Shown in pieces: positions 10,701 to 19,298 of a stretch of 64,000 bases of DNA. The stretch covers positions 304,290 through 368,289 of the forward strand of contig CAUYUJ010000914.1 in NCBI GenBank assembly GCA_963575745.1, in the 5' to 3' direction. Positions within the stretch are counted from its first letter, which is position 1. Each line of letters opens with the position of its first letter. Source of the stretch: Prorocentrum cordatum (lineage: Eukaryota > Sar > Dinophyceae > Prorocentrales > Prorocentraceae). The translations under genes were made by a program, and so were the position numbers. The notes beneath the pieces were generated by a model. That model did not search any database and was not told where the DNA came from. It saw nothing but the letters and a program-made list of their open reading frames with translations.

Positions 10701-13700
10701 ACTTGAAAATGAACGCAAATGCCACACCGAAATACCACGGTTCGAATTGATCCATCATTGTGTTCCCCGTACAGACCCGCAACCGATCCACTCGTTCGTT
10801 CTTCTCCATCGCCCCCGTCACCAATCTCACCTCTTCCCTCTCCTTCGCCGGTGCAACGTCGAGCACCGTTCCTCGCCCGCCTTCGCGCGGGCGCTTCACT
10901 CGGGGGCCTTCGTGCTCCGACTCGCACTCGCTGTCTTCCGTGCGCTCGCTGGTCCCACCTTGCTCGCATTCTGGCGACACCCTCTGTGCAAAACTTCGTA
11001 AGGCTTCCACGCGTTGGGCATTGATGTCCCCGTCATCGAAGCTGCTCTTCTCGAGAACCACGGCGTTGCCTTTCGTCGCTTCCAAGATCTCCGCCGCTTC
11101 CTGCATCCCGTCCGGGCGCGGCACTGGCGTCGCTGCTTTCTGCACCTGTATCTTGTCCAGCGCGTCGTCTAAAGGCACCAAGCGCATGATCTCGGGCGGC
11201 ACCCCACCTTCAGGAAGCTCCGCAGCCTTCTTTCGCACCTCTTCCATGCAAACGTGCTGGTACGCTCGGTGCCCACGCATCTTCGCCCCCTCGATCAGCC
11301 TCACGACCACTTCCCGACGGACCAACGCCTGATGCACGAACTTCGCCATGCTCGCTGCCGTGTCGTCGTCGCCTCCGGACTTCAAGATCACCGACACTAT
11401 GTCTGCCAGCTCGGCGCCTGTCCGCGGCAACGACGGCGGCCTTGCCTTCGACGCCCCTTCCTCCAAGGCGGTCAGCTGCGCGAGCATGTCCGTCCACGGC
11501 ATCGGGAAGGACGTCGCGTTCCCGCGAGCAGCCATCCGACGCGCGTTGTTCCCCGCCTCCATGTCAAAGGACCGTTCGTTCCGATACCGCTTCTCCAATG
11601 TGAAACATACCATCGAGGTCACGCACACGGACGCGCAAATCATCTCCAGCAAGGTTACTTTTCCTACGAATAGCTCTTCCGGTGAGTAGAACGTCATCAT
11701 GTCATTCGCGAGAGCTGCAGGGGGCACGACCGCCTCTCCTCTCGGGCCAGACATACCCGTTCGGCATTCCTCGCACAACGGCGCCTCGCAACGGTCGCAC
11801 ACCTCATCCCCTTCGCGCCAGGACTCCGCGCTGCAACGCATGTCTTCGGGGCAACACAACACCTTCACGGGCCCATCGACCGACGCGACCGTTGCTTGCC
11901 AGTCTTCAAACTCCTCCGCGTGGTCCCGCAGATGCACGTCACCTCCGACCTGTCCATACCGATCCACATAACTGTCCACGGACAAGTGCTTTCTGACGAA
12001 CGAGCCAGGCAGTCCGAAGAATCCATCCAAACCCGGCGACACTTTCTGCCATGTAATTGGATTCCCCCGGCGCCCTTCCACGCGAGGGAATTTCCGCGCA
12101 CACACCATACAGACGAGAGAACACACTGACTCCTCCCCCAGCGCTTCTGCATATGCATGGAGACATCGCCGGTCGATGGCAAGTGCGGCGAGAGGAGCTC
12201 CTTGACGTACCTTCCATGCCACGACCTCGTTGTACGCAGAAAGGTACCGCAACTCTTCGCTCTTCTCTTCCTCAGCAGCAACGCAAACCAGCGAGGTTGC
12301 GATCTCCTCGAGCTGCGCTCGATGCTCTTGCAGCAGGTGCGCGCACAGGTCTGCATCCGAATCTCCATGCCATCGGCAAGGCTTCCCCCCGTCCTGCATC
12401 CGGCGTTTGAACGCGCAGTGCTTCCTCGGCAATCCTAATGCTCCGACAGATTCACGGACTCCCGCATCGAAGGCAGACCCATTCGTCGAGACGGCGGGCA
12501 GCGTTGGTGCATCCTTCAAGTACTCTATCGCGACCCTTTCCAAATCTCCTTCCCTTTTCCGTCGCGGGTCGTCAGACATGTTTGCAGCGCGGACCCGATA
12601 CACGTGGCCTGGCGCGTCTGCATGGACCGCGCCGTCATCCTCCTGTGCTGCGCCGGTACTCGTCATGGCGCTCGATGCCACAGGTGTGCCGCCCGAGTCG
12701 GTGGGGCCGCCGGCTCCCGGCGCTGCGGCGTCAGCTGACCTCGTCTTCCCTGTAATCCGCGGGCGCTTGGCCCTCGTGTCGGCATTGGTGCCTTCTGTCT
12801 GCTGGACAAGGTCCCCGCTACCGGTGCGGAGGTTGGCACTCGTCATCCAAGGCGCGGCCGCCGGCGACTCCTTCCCCGCGCATGGCCATGCTGGTTTGTA
12901 CGTCGCGGTTGCAATGTCCACCCCAGTGTGATTGTACACCTCGAGTATGGCGACCTCGCCCTCAGCGCGCACCTGCTCGACGCACGGCCATTCACCGAAA
13001 GCGGGCCTTTCGCCCTCGAGCTCCGCTCGAGTAAACGAGATGGAAACGCCCTGCCCGTGCGTTCCAAGGAGCCCGTCAAAGCGGGAGAACGTGTGCACGA
13101 TGATCTCGTCGGGCAGCGCTACATCCGCCGCCCGGTACCGTGCCAACGCGAATCTCATGATCTCGCCTGCGTGGACGCCGTGTCGGAGCTCACCCCCATG
13201 CGACTCCAACGCCAACCATGCATCTCCGACGTTGCGTAGGTGATCAATGCACGCGTCGCACGCGGCACGGCGCCCCTCCTCTGACGCCAATGCCTGATTA
13301 CACCACCCCCAACGAGCCAATACCTGAAAGATACAGTCCGCAAGGGACGCGCCAACTCCGTGCCCAAGACCGCAACCGACGCGGCGGCCTGATCTGGCCA
13401 TGTCTTCGGCGCGCTCATCGTCGGTCCTTGCCTCGAATACCACCGCCCCCATCAAAAACTCCATGAATTTCACCGTGCGGTCCTCCACCACGCGGCACCG
13501 ATCCTCCACGCAGCGAGCGCTCAGCAGCTCTTGCCGCGCGGCACTCCACCCCCGCCACTCTCGAACCCACTTCTCTTTCATGACCCGCAGCAATGGAACC
13601 GTTTCCCCCCACGCTCTCCAAAGAGAGGCGTGGAGCTCTTTGGGGACGACATCCAACCCTGGAATCTCCCGCACTTCGGGCTCTGCACACGTACTCCGCA

Positions 13701-15525
13701 GGAGGCGCAATCCGCGACCGTCAGACTCTCGGATGACGCGCACCGGTGCTAGCAGATCACCCGGAAGGATATGCAGTGCTGGCTCGCGTCCCGGCCTGGC
13801 GGTCACGCCTTCCATAATGGGCCCCTGTGTGTTCGCCTTTGCTGTGGACGCCGTGCACGGGGTCGCCGTTGCGCTCTCGCGGCCTTCCCTGCCCGTGCTG
13901 TGCCCGCCGCAAGCCTGGCCCAAATCCGTTCGCTGCTCGTCCCTTCTTCCAGCCTGGACATCGCCAGCCACCGACGCAGCCAGACCGGTCCCCCAAGCAG
14001 ACGCCGCCGACCTCTCTTTGTGCACGCCCAGTCCTGCGTCGTCCACGTCGGCATCTGCCACGTGAACCCCGTCTCCTGCGCACTGCCCGCGGCACCCCGC
14101 CCCATCGCTGCATTCTCTCCTGCTCCACGCAGCCATCAGCACCTTCTTCCCCGCACGACTACTCGTCCCGCCACTGCGCACGCTGCCGCTGTGCCCCCCG
14201 CGCCCCGCGCCTCTTTCCACGTCCATGCGCGGTGGCGACGGCGTCTTCCTCGAAGGTCCCGGCGCACCTTCGCCCGACATTCGGCCTGCGAGCGCGGCCG
14301 CACCGTCTTCCGTCGAAGAGCGATCCCTGGCGCGCAGTTCGCCCGGGGGTGGGCCATCTCTCGACACGCATTCCAAACGCTCGTAATGTCCTCGTACCGC
14401 GCTCCTCCCAATGCCCGCGTTTATACTGATAACAGTGACATTCCCCGAGTCGCCCGCGGGCAAGACACACTTGTGCAGCTGAAAAGCTGGCCCACGCTCC
14501 TCTCGAACCTCCCGCACTATTACCGCGTTCAGACGTGCGCATTCGCACAATAATAGCAGCTCTAAATCGCTCAGATAATATCCATCTGAACATAAGGCCT
14601 CCAAATAACAGGGGTACACAAGAGCGAAAAAGTCCTCGAATGGCTCCTGCACCAAAACAGACTCCCCTGCGTCGACGACGGGCGCGTGCGCGCGGGCCTC
14701 CTCCACTAGTCCTACAAAATCGCCAACTCCAGCGCGAAATGCTCTGTCTACGTTCGCATCCTGTAAATCAGCCACCGTGTTATTGAAGTGCGTGAGAAAA
14801 GTGTCCACGTTGTTCATGCCAAAGTACTCCACGATGCCGCGGCGGTAATGCTGTCCAAGCTCTGTGTCTGCGCCAACGACGTCGATCTTCCAATGTCCGC
14901 CATCACCGACGCATTCGTAGTCGCCAAGGATGCCCATGCGAGTCAGCAGTGGGCGCAGAAACATATCTTTCATTTCATTCTCGCACACTTTTCTCAGCGC
15001 GCTTGCAACTTCGCAGCGTTTCTGCTCGAAGACAAGCAACGTTTCACTCTCTTCCTTCACGGCGCGCAAACAGGCATTCAAGACACGTCTCTTCCCCTTT
15101 ATATGTTCCCATGCCTTCCTTTCTTCTGCCAACATGCCGAGAATTCGATCATTCTGACCGACATGCTGTTGCGCTTGCGGCTTGATCACATGCTTCCACG
15201 CCGAGTTCATCAGGTCATCGAGCGCTGGAGCGTTGCGACAATTTCGGCGCACTTCCTCTGCAGTCTCGCCGAGCGTCCGTCGCAAGAACCCTCTCGCGTC
15301 GCCGCGCCGCAGGCCATCTGGGCCGGCCGTGCCGAACAGCGCATTAATGCCACAAGCGCCGCCCAAGCCGCTGGTGGGCATCTTTCGGTACCGCCGATTT
15401 ACCAGGGCTTGCGTCACGATGCTGCCAAGCACTCGCGCTCGCGCTACTGCTTGCCGCTGGCACCACCTTTGTGCCGCTACGAAATGCGCCGGCCGCATAA
15501 CGTCGCCACGGGGCCTGCACCGCAT
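7774..15525 (-). CDS. Helitron Rep polyprotein with two protease-like modules (2583 aa)
   Basis: Starts at ATG 15525 (alternative Met49 at 15381) and ends at TAG 7776-7774. Residues ~50-390: papain/OTU-like module with GGACGINALFG (Cys58) and GHYERL (His380). Residues ~715-880: a second OTU-like module with SLADCIFQVL (Cys731) and VYNHTGVD (His866). ~390-590 is a low-complexity linker. ~1035-1300 is Cys/His-rich, including CDRCEAPLCEECR, and resembles the zinc region that precedes Rep in many Helitrons. ~1590-1800 is the Helitron N-terminal domain with VTFSPDEGHN. The HUH nuclease motif GALHAHCQVFVQ has His1932 and His1934 (9724-9732), and paired tyrosines in GYACDYCTK are Tyr2190 and Tyr2194. 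Rep nicks and rejoins single-stranded DNA ends; the protease role is inferred and could be deubiquitination or self-processing. The HUH and Tyr motifs look intact. Confidence 0.85.
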   Translation of the reverse strand: MRCRPRGDVMRPAHFVAAQRWCQRQAVARARVLGSIVTQALVNRRYRKMPTSGLGGACGINALFGTAGPDGLRRGDARGFLRRTLGETAEEVRRNCRNAPALDDLMNSAWKHVIKPQAQQHVGQNDRILGMLAEERKAWEHIKGKRRVLNACLRAVKEESETLLVFEQKRCEVASALRKVCENEMKDMFLRPLLTRMGILGDYECVGDGGHWKIDVVGADTELGQHYRRGIVEYFGMNNVDTFLTHFNNTVADLQDANVDRAFRAGVGDFVGLVEEARAHAPVVDAGESVLVQEPFEDFFALVYPCYLEALCSDGYYLSDLELLLLCECARLNAVIVREVREERGPAFQLHKCVLPAGDSGNVTVISINAGIGRSAVRGHYERLECVSRDGPPPGELRARDRSSTEDGAAALAGRMSGEGAPGPSRKTPSPPRMDVERGAGRGGHSGSVRSGGTSSRAGKKVLMAAWSRRECSDGAGCRGQCAGDGVHVADADVDDAGLGVHKERSAASAWGTGLAASVAGDVQAGRRDEQRTDLGQACGGHSTGREGRESATATPCTASTAKANTQGPIMEGVTARPGREPALHILPGDLLAPVRVIRESDGRGLRLLRSTCAEPEVREIPGLDVVPKELHASLWRAWGETVPLLRVMKEKWVREWRGWSAARQELLSARCVEDRCRVVEDRTVKFMEFLMGAVVFEARTDDERAEDMARSGRRVGCGLGHGVGASLADCIFQVLARWGWCNQALASEEGRRAACDACIDHLRNVGDAWLALESHGGELRHGVHAGEIMRFALARYRAADVALPDEIIVHTFSRFDGLLGTHGQGVSISFTRAELEGERPAFGEWPCVEQVRAEGEVAILEVYNHTGVDIATATYKPAWPCAGKESPAAAPWMTSANLRTGSGDLVQQTEGTNADTRAKRPRITGKTRSADAAAPGAGGPTDSGGTPVASSAMTSTGAAQEDDGAVHADAPGHVYRVRAANMSDDPRRKREGDLERVAIEYLKDAPTLPAVSTNGSAFDAGVRESVGALGLPRKHCAFKRRMQDGGKPCRWHGDSDADLCAHLLQEHRAQLEEIATSLVCVAAEEEKSEELRYLSAYNEVVAWKVRQGAPLAALAIDRRCLHAYAEALGEESVCSLVCMVCARKFPRVEGRRGNPITWQKVSPGLDGFFGLPGSFVRKHLSVDSYVDRYGQVGGDVHLRDHAEEFEDWQATVASVDGPVKVLCCPEDMRCSAESWREGDEVCDRCEAPLCEECRTGMSGPRGEAVVPPAALANDMMTFYSPEELFVGKVTLLEMICASVCVTSMVCFTLEKRYRNERSFDMEAGNNARRMAARGNATSFPMPWTDMLAQLTALEEGASKARPPSLPRTGAELADIVSVILKSGGDDDTAASMAKFVHQALVRREVVVRLIEGAKMRGHRAYQHVCMEEVRKKAAELPEGGVPPEIMRLVPLDDALDKIQVQKAATPVPRPDGMQEAAEILEATKGNAVVLEKSSFDDGDINAQRVEALRSFAQRVSPECEQGGTSERTEDSECESEHEGPRVKRPREGGRGTVLDVAPAKEREEVRLVTGAMEKNERVDRLRVCTGNTMMDQFEPWYFGVAFAFIFKYCTGMPDMPAFLKRPRYRRSEEAPRVELPLWVRIMSRRVESQLARDWHFGFVSWNLVFRSAVNLSRTWFTYVSANPKDVDAQITPEEISEGAKQIYRALAGKYQDVNGKKQKVMGDMTKVRYVPGLGRAAHKLLANIEHTSRRLPGTQETRRVMRFQTNALRVRYGVPIFVTFSPDEGHNLIMVRLSRTRRRDPVHNAESDIGASRAAGSREWPQVAPGTDDVRLELPLAAIMSQLPTWEERRKILARDPMASVEGFRVIVDATMRHLFGMRTCPHCPRCNHSERMTPCQDLFGSNAAPEGGVFGRVDACYVSIEAQKSTGALHAHCQVFVQCLHQHTPLDKIFERVRDNVDGWGRSLVKESLEYKRRVCRQEYSARVTPDGLEKNLEGAEAAWPEYKAECGLVCRPTYQTRRAGQGVTQREETGEACAWERRYLDGDVQYLQERKQHHVHLENPETGERVPLPACRRKDNPKLCKADFPRTTQLIDHPVVICPGLATQLDMPKAGRRNRVGSLHGPMNHESLNGTHPCMLAAQRFNSDVQLPYRLPITSESCTCGKGCAERQNDAAIIKVVQMAQDAQAGYACDYCTKRQPLAFHEVRECSRGIEKLSRQLRGENANYVGKRMSTRIMSDAYGKGIVRGQVECANLRAYAMDNDVTSAESIKTCETIGFYGREYVETVERLSDGTTGGRKAQFAEVDMRNPRLRKVTIRDVAMLYGLRPKRDDLWHLSPCEFVTYWRPVLVAYPTSIRDARADRDRHHAFLTAEGEQKVKEWGRRQEQAEELVPGVDYMVKGDAGKDWVAFPDTDGCRHLRHTWVLVRNKRPLAPTFFGAPVPRSRNGEAERSARIVMSYFHPWTLRQSEADDHVVFAGGLRRASKTWEGAMVSWLDGGVQSEEAARYVGNFLSVYRVRPRDAEQEDARSEEDVSDQELEVGFDQLDEALKSRVGGRKRDDGDGDSSSGEEDGGAEGGLGGSSH

Positions 15526-17881
15526 CTCCCTCCACCCCTTTCAACGAACCGTGCCCATGTGCGACGCGAACTACATGTCCTTCGGATAACCAAACGGCCG
15601 ACCCGACGCAGCGGCCATCCGCATCACCCAACCGCCACCTCCAAAGGGATCCTTCCACCAGAAAATCCGCGACGTGTTCGTTCTCGTACACCCACGCGAA
15701 GGCATTGTGCTGGCACAACCACCGCTGGACCGCGTCCATGTTCTGCTCTTCTACCCGACCCGCCCCGCCCACACCGGACCATGTATGATTGGCGCACTCA
15801 GTCGCAAAAAAGCGCAACGCTTCACGGCGCCAACGACCGCGCTGCATACGCGCTACCGCATCTTGCAAGCACTTGTTATCCCAGGGCCCCACGGTTGCGT
15901 CGTCTGCCGCCAGGGTCGCCACCGGGGTCGTCGGTGCGCACGTCACGTACGCCGACCACACGACAACCATGAAGAGCATTCCATCACCGATGGTCTCGAA
16001 GGGCACACCACAGCTCCTTGCGCATGTCGTGACGCCCTCGCCACACTCGTCGCTACCTCCACCCTGCCGGCGCACCTTTCGGTTCACGCCGCTCCCTGGC
16101 GACAGACGGAAGCGAGCTACGCGGGCGCGCCCAACACGACGTGCTTCGCGGCCCGACACCCACGTCGCGATACGCCGCAACCCAGTTGGGCTCGAAGCAT
16201 GCCCGAGCCCAACAAAAAGGAACGCGCGCAACACGTCGAAGAAGGAAGCGTCAACGACGTCTGCTGTCTGCCTGCCTGCCGAATTGTTCCGACCTGGTGC
16301 TTTCATCACCGCCGTGTACGTGCCTCGCTTCTGGGCATCACCGGTTTGGGCTGCAGGGCTCCGACTGTCACTGGCGCTGCTTTGCTTCCTTGCGACACAA
16401 TGACGTCCATGGCGCAGAAAGCCGGAAAGACGACGGCAGTGCACACCGCCGCTCGGTTTACGCCCTCTGACAAACCTAGAACGCCGAGAATGGCGATCGC
16501 GGGCAGCTCCAATCGACAAACAGCGGTAGGTAACATCACCAGAACCAGCTCCGCCATCACAGCCCAGAATACCCGAATGAAAGCGCTCTCGAGCCGCATT
16601 GCAGCACACACGACGGCGGCAGCCAACATTGCGCGCACTTCTACGACAGCGGACGCCATCGGCACCGCGACGTGAACACCCGACACCGCACCACTCACCG
16701 GCAGCACAACCACGACGAACACTACCGCGCCGGCACGAAGAGGTTAAAGTGTGCGACAGTTTCCCTTTTCTGCGATAACACTGAACGACAACGTAACTAC
16801 GACGAGAACCGCCGCGCCGACAAGGGCCACCGCGCCGGTCACCGGCAGCATCACCACAACGAAAACCACCACGCCGAAACGGAAATTTCCAAATTCGCGA
16901 GCGCTTCCCCCTTTTACGACAACACTGACCGACAAGGTACCCGCGACGAGACCCGCCGCGCCGAAACGAGACACCGCGCCGCTGACTGGCAGCGTTCCCA
17001 CAACGAACACCACCACGCCGAAACGGCACATTCAAAATTTGAGAGCGTTTCCCCCGTGTATGACACTTCTGACCAAAAACATAACCGCGACGAGACCCGC
17101 CGCGCCGAAACGGGACACCGCGATACTGATCCGCAGCATAACCACAGCGAGCACGACCGCGCCGAAACGAAAATTTCGAAATTTGCGAGCGTTTCCCCCT
17201 TCTACGACAAAATTCACCGACAACGGAACCGCGATGAGACCCGCCGCGCCGCAAAGGAAAACCGCGCCACTGACCAACAGCATCACCACGACGACAACCA
17301 CCGCGCCGAAACGGCAAATTTAACATTACCCAGCGTTTCCGTGGATGTTCGCAGTGACGCGGGGATGACCCGGGGGTCTCCGCCACGACACACCCCTCCC
17401 GGGGGACCGGCTTAATGGACGCCGGCGCTCCATGCAGTATCGGCACAGGACCCACGTGGGATCCCATACAAATACACCCCTTTCGGGGGACCGGCTTATG
17501 GACGCCGGCGCTCCCTTCGAGATTCTGGCTCTCGGTAAGCCCTTTGGGATTATGGCTCCCAGTTGGCCCTTTGGGATTCTGGTTCCCAGTCGACCCTTTG
17601 GGATTCTGGCTCCCAGTTGGCCTTCTCTTTACGTGAAGCCCCATCTCCGGTTTCCGGGGGAGTACCCTGCGAGCCCACCCCGCCGAAGGGCTTGAGCTTC
17701 GCCGCTTACTCCCCCTTCCACCAGAGATGGGCTTCCTTGTTGTCCGGCCCCCGCCCCGCCGGCCCCCCCGGGAGGCCGCGCGGAGTGGGGCCCTGTTGCA
17801 GCCGCTCAAGCCAGAGACGGCTTGAGCCAAGGCGCGCGGCGTCGCGCGGTCCATCTCTCCTCTCTCCCTTTCCCTCTCCAT
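15344..17881 (-). CDS. Hypothetical 845-codon ORF overlapping the Helitron 5' end
   Basis: An open minus-strand frame of 845 codons whose last 182 bp overlap the start of the Rep polyprotein in a different frame. Residues ~190-400 are basic 48-residue repeats (FRRGG..RG core) encoded by the 144-bp array; this frame is probably not the biological one there. The C-terminal third (about 15400-16100) has more protein-like composition: a hydrophobic segment MLFMVVVWSAYVT, then stretches such as QRWLCQHNAFAWVYENEHV and GRCVGSAVWLSEGHVVRV. No family is recognised. It could be an upstream Helitron exon or N-terminal domain fused by a frameshift, or spurious in part. The N-terminal ~130 residues run through simple repeats and look non-coding. 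Confidence 0.35.
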   Translation of the reverse strand: MERERERGEMDRATPRALAQAVSGLSGCNRAPLRAASRGGRRGGGRTTRKPISGGRGSKRRSSSPSAGWARRVLPRKPEMGLHVKRRPTGSQNPKGSTGNQNPKGPTGSHNPKGLTESQNLEGSAGVHKPVPRKGCICMGSHVGPVPILHGAPASIKPVPREGCVVAETPGSSPRHCEHPRKRWVMLNLPFRRGGCRRGDAVGQWRGFPLRRGGSHRGSVVGEFCRRRGKRSQISKFSFRRGRARCGYAADQYRGVPFRRGGSRRGYVFGQKCHTRGKRSQILNVPFRRGGVRCGNAASQRRGVSFRRGGSRRGYLVGQCCRKRGKRSRIWKFPFRRGGFRCGDAAGDRRGGPCRRGGSRRSYVVVQCYRRKGKLSHTLTSSCRRGSVRRGCAAGEWCGVGCSRRGADGVRCRRSARNVGCRRRVCCNAARERFHSGILGCDGGAGSGDVTYRCLSIGAARDRHSRRSRFVRGRKPSGGVHCRRLSGFLRHGRHCVARKQSSASDSRSPAAQTGDAQKRGTYTAVMKAPGRNNSAGRQTADVVDASFFDVLRAFLFVGLGHASSPTGLRRIATWVSGREARRVGRARVARFRLSPGSGVNRKVRRQGGGSDECGEGVTTCARSCGVPFETIGDGMLFMVVVWSAYVTCAPTTPVATLAADDATVGPWDNKCLQDAVARMQRGRWRREALRFFATECANHTWSGVGGAGRVEEQNMDAVQRWLCQHNAFAWVYENEHVADFLVEGSLWRWRLGDADGRCVGSAVWLSEGHVVRVAHGHGSLKGVEGDAVQAPWRRYAAGAFRSGTKVVPAASSSASASAWQHRDASPGKSAVPKDAHQRLGRRLWH
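16700..17335. repeat. 144-bp tandem repeat, about 4.5 units
   Basis: Unit boundaries marked by GCCGAAACG followed by AAATTT-like and GCGTTTCCCCC motifs recur at about 16876, 17020, 17164 and 17308, exactly 144 bp apart, with a diverged unit near 16732. Each unit has an internal half-repeat around CGCCGCGCCGAAACG. The unit equals 48 codons and is open in several frames. One minus-strand frame gives hydrophobic 48-residue repeats (FGVVVFVV, GAVSRFGAAGLVA) broken by a TGA near 17029 and a TAA near 16742. Confidence 0.85.
17440..17625. repeat. Short 27-bp tandem repeats and a diverged direct repeat
   Basis: Three to four units of about 27 bp beginning CCCTTTGGGATTCTGG lie at 17541-17625. Just upstream the phrase GGGACCGGCTTATGG / GGGGACCGGCTTAATGG occurs twice (about 17404 and 17490), each followed by ACGCCGGCGCTCC. 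Confidence 0.75.
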
Positions 17882-17929
17882 CGCTCCTCAACCTTTCCGT
17901 AACACCGACCCTTCGGAGCTCTTCCCCCT

Positions 17930-18560
17930 TGCCTCCCGCCCTCCTTCTCCCGATCATCCTCCTCCCGAGCCTCCTCCTCCCGATCCTCCTCCTCCCGATC
18001 CCCCCCTCTCCCGATCCTCCTCTTCCCGACCTCCTCCTCCCGATGCCCCTCCTCCCGACCTCCTCTTCCCGTCAACATCCTCCCGACCTCCTCCTCCCGA
18101 CCTCCACCTCCCGATCCTAGTCTGCCCAATCCTCCTCCTCCCGACCTCCTCCTCACGACCTCCTCCTCTCGACCTCCCCCACCTCCCGATTCTCCTCCTC
18201 CCGACTCCCCTCCCGACGCCTCCTCCCGACCTCCTCCTCCCGATCCTTCTCCTCCCGCCCTCCTCCTCCCGATCCTCCTCCTCCCGATCCTCCTCCTTCC
18301 GATCCTCCTCCTCCCGACCACCCCCCTCCCGACCCTCCACCTCCCGACCTCCTCCTCCCGATGCTCCTCCTCCCGATCTCCTCCTCACGACCTCCTCCTC
18401 CCGGTCCCCCTCCTCCCGACTTCCTCCTCCCGACCTCCTCCTCCCGATCCTGTTCCTCCCGACCTCCTCCTCCCGATCCTGTTCCTCCCGACCTCCTCCT
18501 CCCGATCCTCCTCCTCACGCCCTCCTCCCGACCTCCTCCTCCCGTTCACCTCCTACGAGC
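17930..18560. repeat. Polypyrimidine array (TCCTCCTCCCGA-type, plus strand)
   Basis: About 630 bp of near-continuous CCTCCTCCCGA(T/C) units of 15-18 bp, purine-rich on the minus strand. Translations are Arg/Gly/Glu runs and are not taken as protein. Confidence 0.9.
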
Positions 18561-18604
18561 ACTGTTAGGCGCCCCCCCCCCCGTCTTTGTCGTCGCCGTC
18601 TAAG

Positions 18605-18680
18605 CTACGATATGCTGTGCGATGCGATGCTGCGCTAAACTATGCTATGCTACGCTATACTATGCTATGCTATACTATGC
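18605..18680. repeat. CTATG/CTACG pentanucleotide-like array
   Basis: Irregular repeats of TATGC, TACGC and ATACT just upstream of the perfect hairpin. Confidence 0.7.
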
Positions 18681-18717
18681 GAGGTGAAAAGACCCACGTG
18701 AGTCTTTTCACCTCGCA
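18678..18717. repeat. Perfect 16-bp hairpin with 8-base loop
   Basis: The arm TGCGAGGTGAAAAGAC (18678-18693) is followed by loop CCACGTGA and the exact complementary arm (18702-18717). It sits between a CTATG array and the TAG array. It could be a terminator-like or MITE-derived foldback; no function is shown. Confidence 0.85.
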
Positions 18718-18737
18718 CCAGAAACAACCCCAGAGAG

Positions 18738-18746
18738 TAGTAGTAA

Positions 18747-18790
<44 letters not shown>

Positions 18791-18823
18791 CTGGTAGTAG
18801 TAGTAGTAGTACTAGTCGTAGTC

Positions 18824-18868
<45 letters not shown>

Positions 18869-18937
18869 ATAGTAGTAGTAGTAGTAGTAGTAGTAGTAGA
18901 AGGTAGTAGTAGTAGTAGTAGTAGAAGAAGTAGTAGG

Positions 18938-18996
<59 letters not shown>

Positions 18997-19039
18997 TAGT
19001 AGTTAGTAGTTAGTAGTTAGTAGTAGTTAGTAGTAGTGG

Positions 19040-19086
<47 letters not shown>

Positions 19087-19109
19087 CGTAGTAGTAGTAG
19101 TAACAGTAG

Positions 19110-19156
<47 letters not shown>

Positions 19157-19161
19157 CGTAA

Positions 19162-19198
<37 letters not shown>
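18738..19198. repeat. (TAG)n trinucleotide microsatellite
   Basis: About 460 bp of TAG repeats with rare interruptions, running into the assembly gap. This array is the probable cause of the assembly break. Confidence 0.95.
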
Positions 19199-19298
19199 NN
19201 NNNNNNNNNNNNNNNNNNNNNNNNNNNNNNNNNNNNNNNNNNNNNNNNNNNNNNNNNNNNNNNNNNNNNNNNNNNNNNNNNNNNNNNNNNNNNNNNNN
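19199..19298. other. Assembly gap of 100 N
   Basis: Exactly 100 N between the TAG microsatellite and the second minisatellite block. A gap of this round length usually means unknown size, so the adjacency of the two sides is not proven. Confidence 0.99.

Larger units (their letters stand above)
4641..15525 (-). mobile_element. Giant Helitron (RepHel) coding span, nearly intact
   Basis: Read on the minus strand, 15525 to 4641 is one coding region cut by only two lesions: an in-frame TAG (7776-7774) and a 7-bp tandem duplication (6470-6476 repeated at 6477-6483). Without the 7 bp the span is 10878 nt, exactly 3626 codons. Order of modules: two papain/OTU-like protease-type domains, zinc-finger region, Helitron N-terminal domain, HUH Rep nuclease with paired tyrosines, PIF1-family helicase, seven CxxC zinc modules. 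Rep plus helicase on one polypeptide is the hallmark of autonomous rolling-circle Helitrons. Terminal sequences (5' TC, 3' hairpin-CTRR) were not located, so true element ends are unknown. The few lesions suggest recent activity. Confidence 0.85.

Noticed and set aside
16672-17415. Plus-strand 247-codon His/Arg/Asn-rich protein
   Set aside because: It is one of several open frames through the 144-bp repeat and has no non-repeat coding sequence attached.
17814-17826. Dinoflagellate spliced-leader gene (reverse complement CTTGAGCCAA)
   Set aside because: Only ten bases match; the conserved remainder and a downstream donor/Sm-like context are absent.
18587-19006. Poly-valine and other homopolymeric ORFs in the TAG array
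   Set aside because: Direct translation of a microsatellite; frames reading into the N gap are artefacts.
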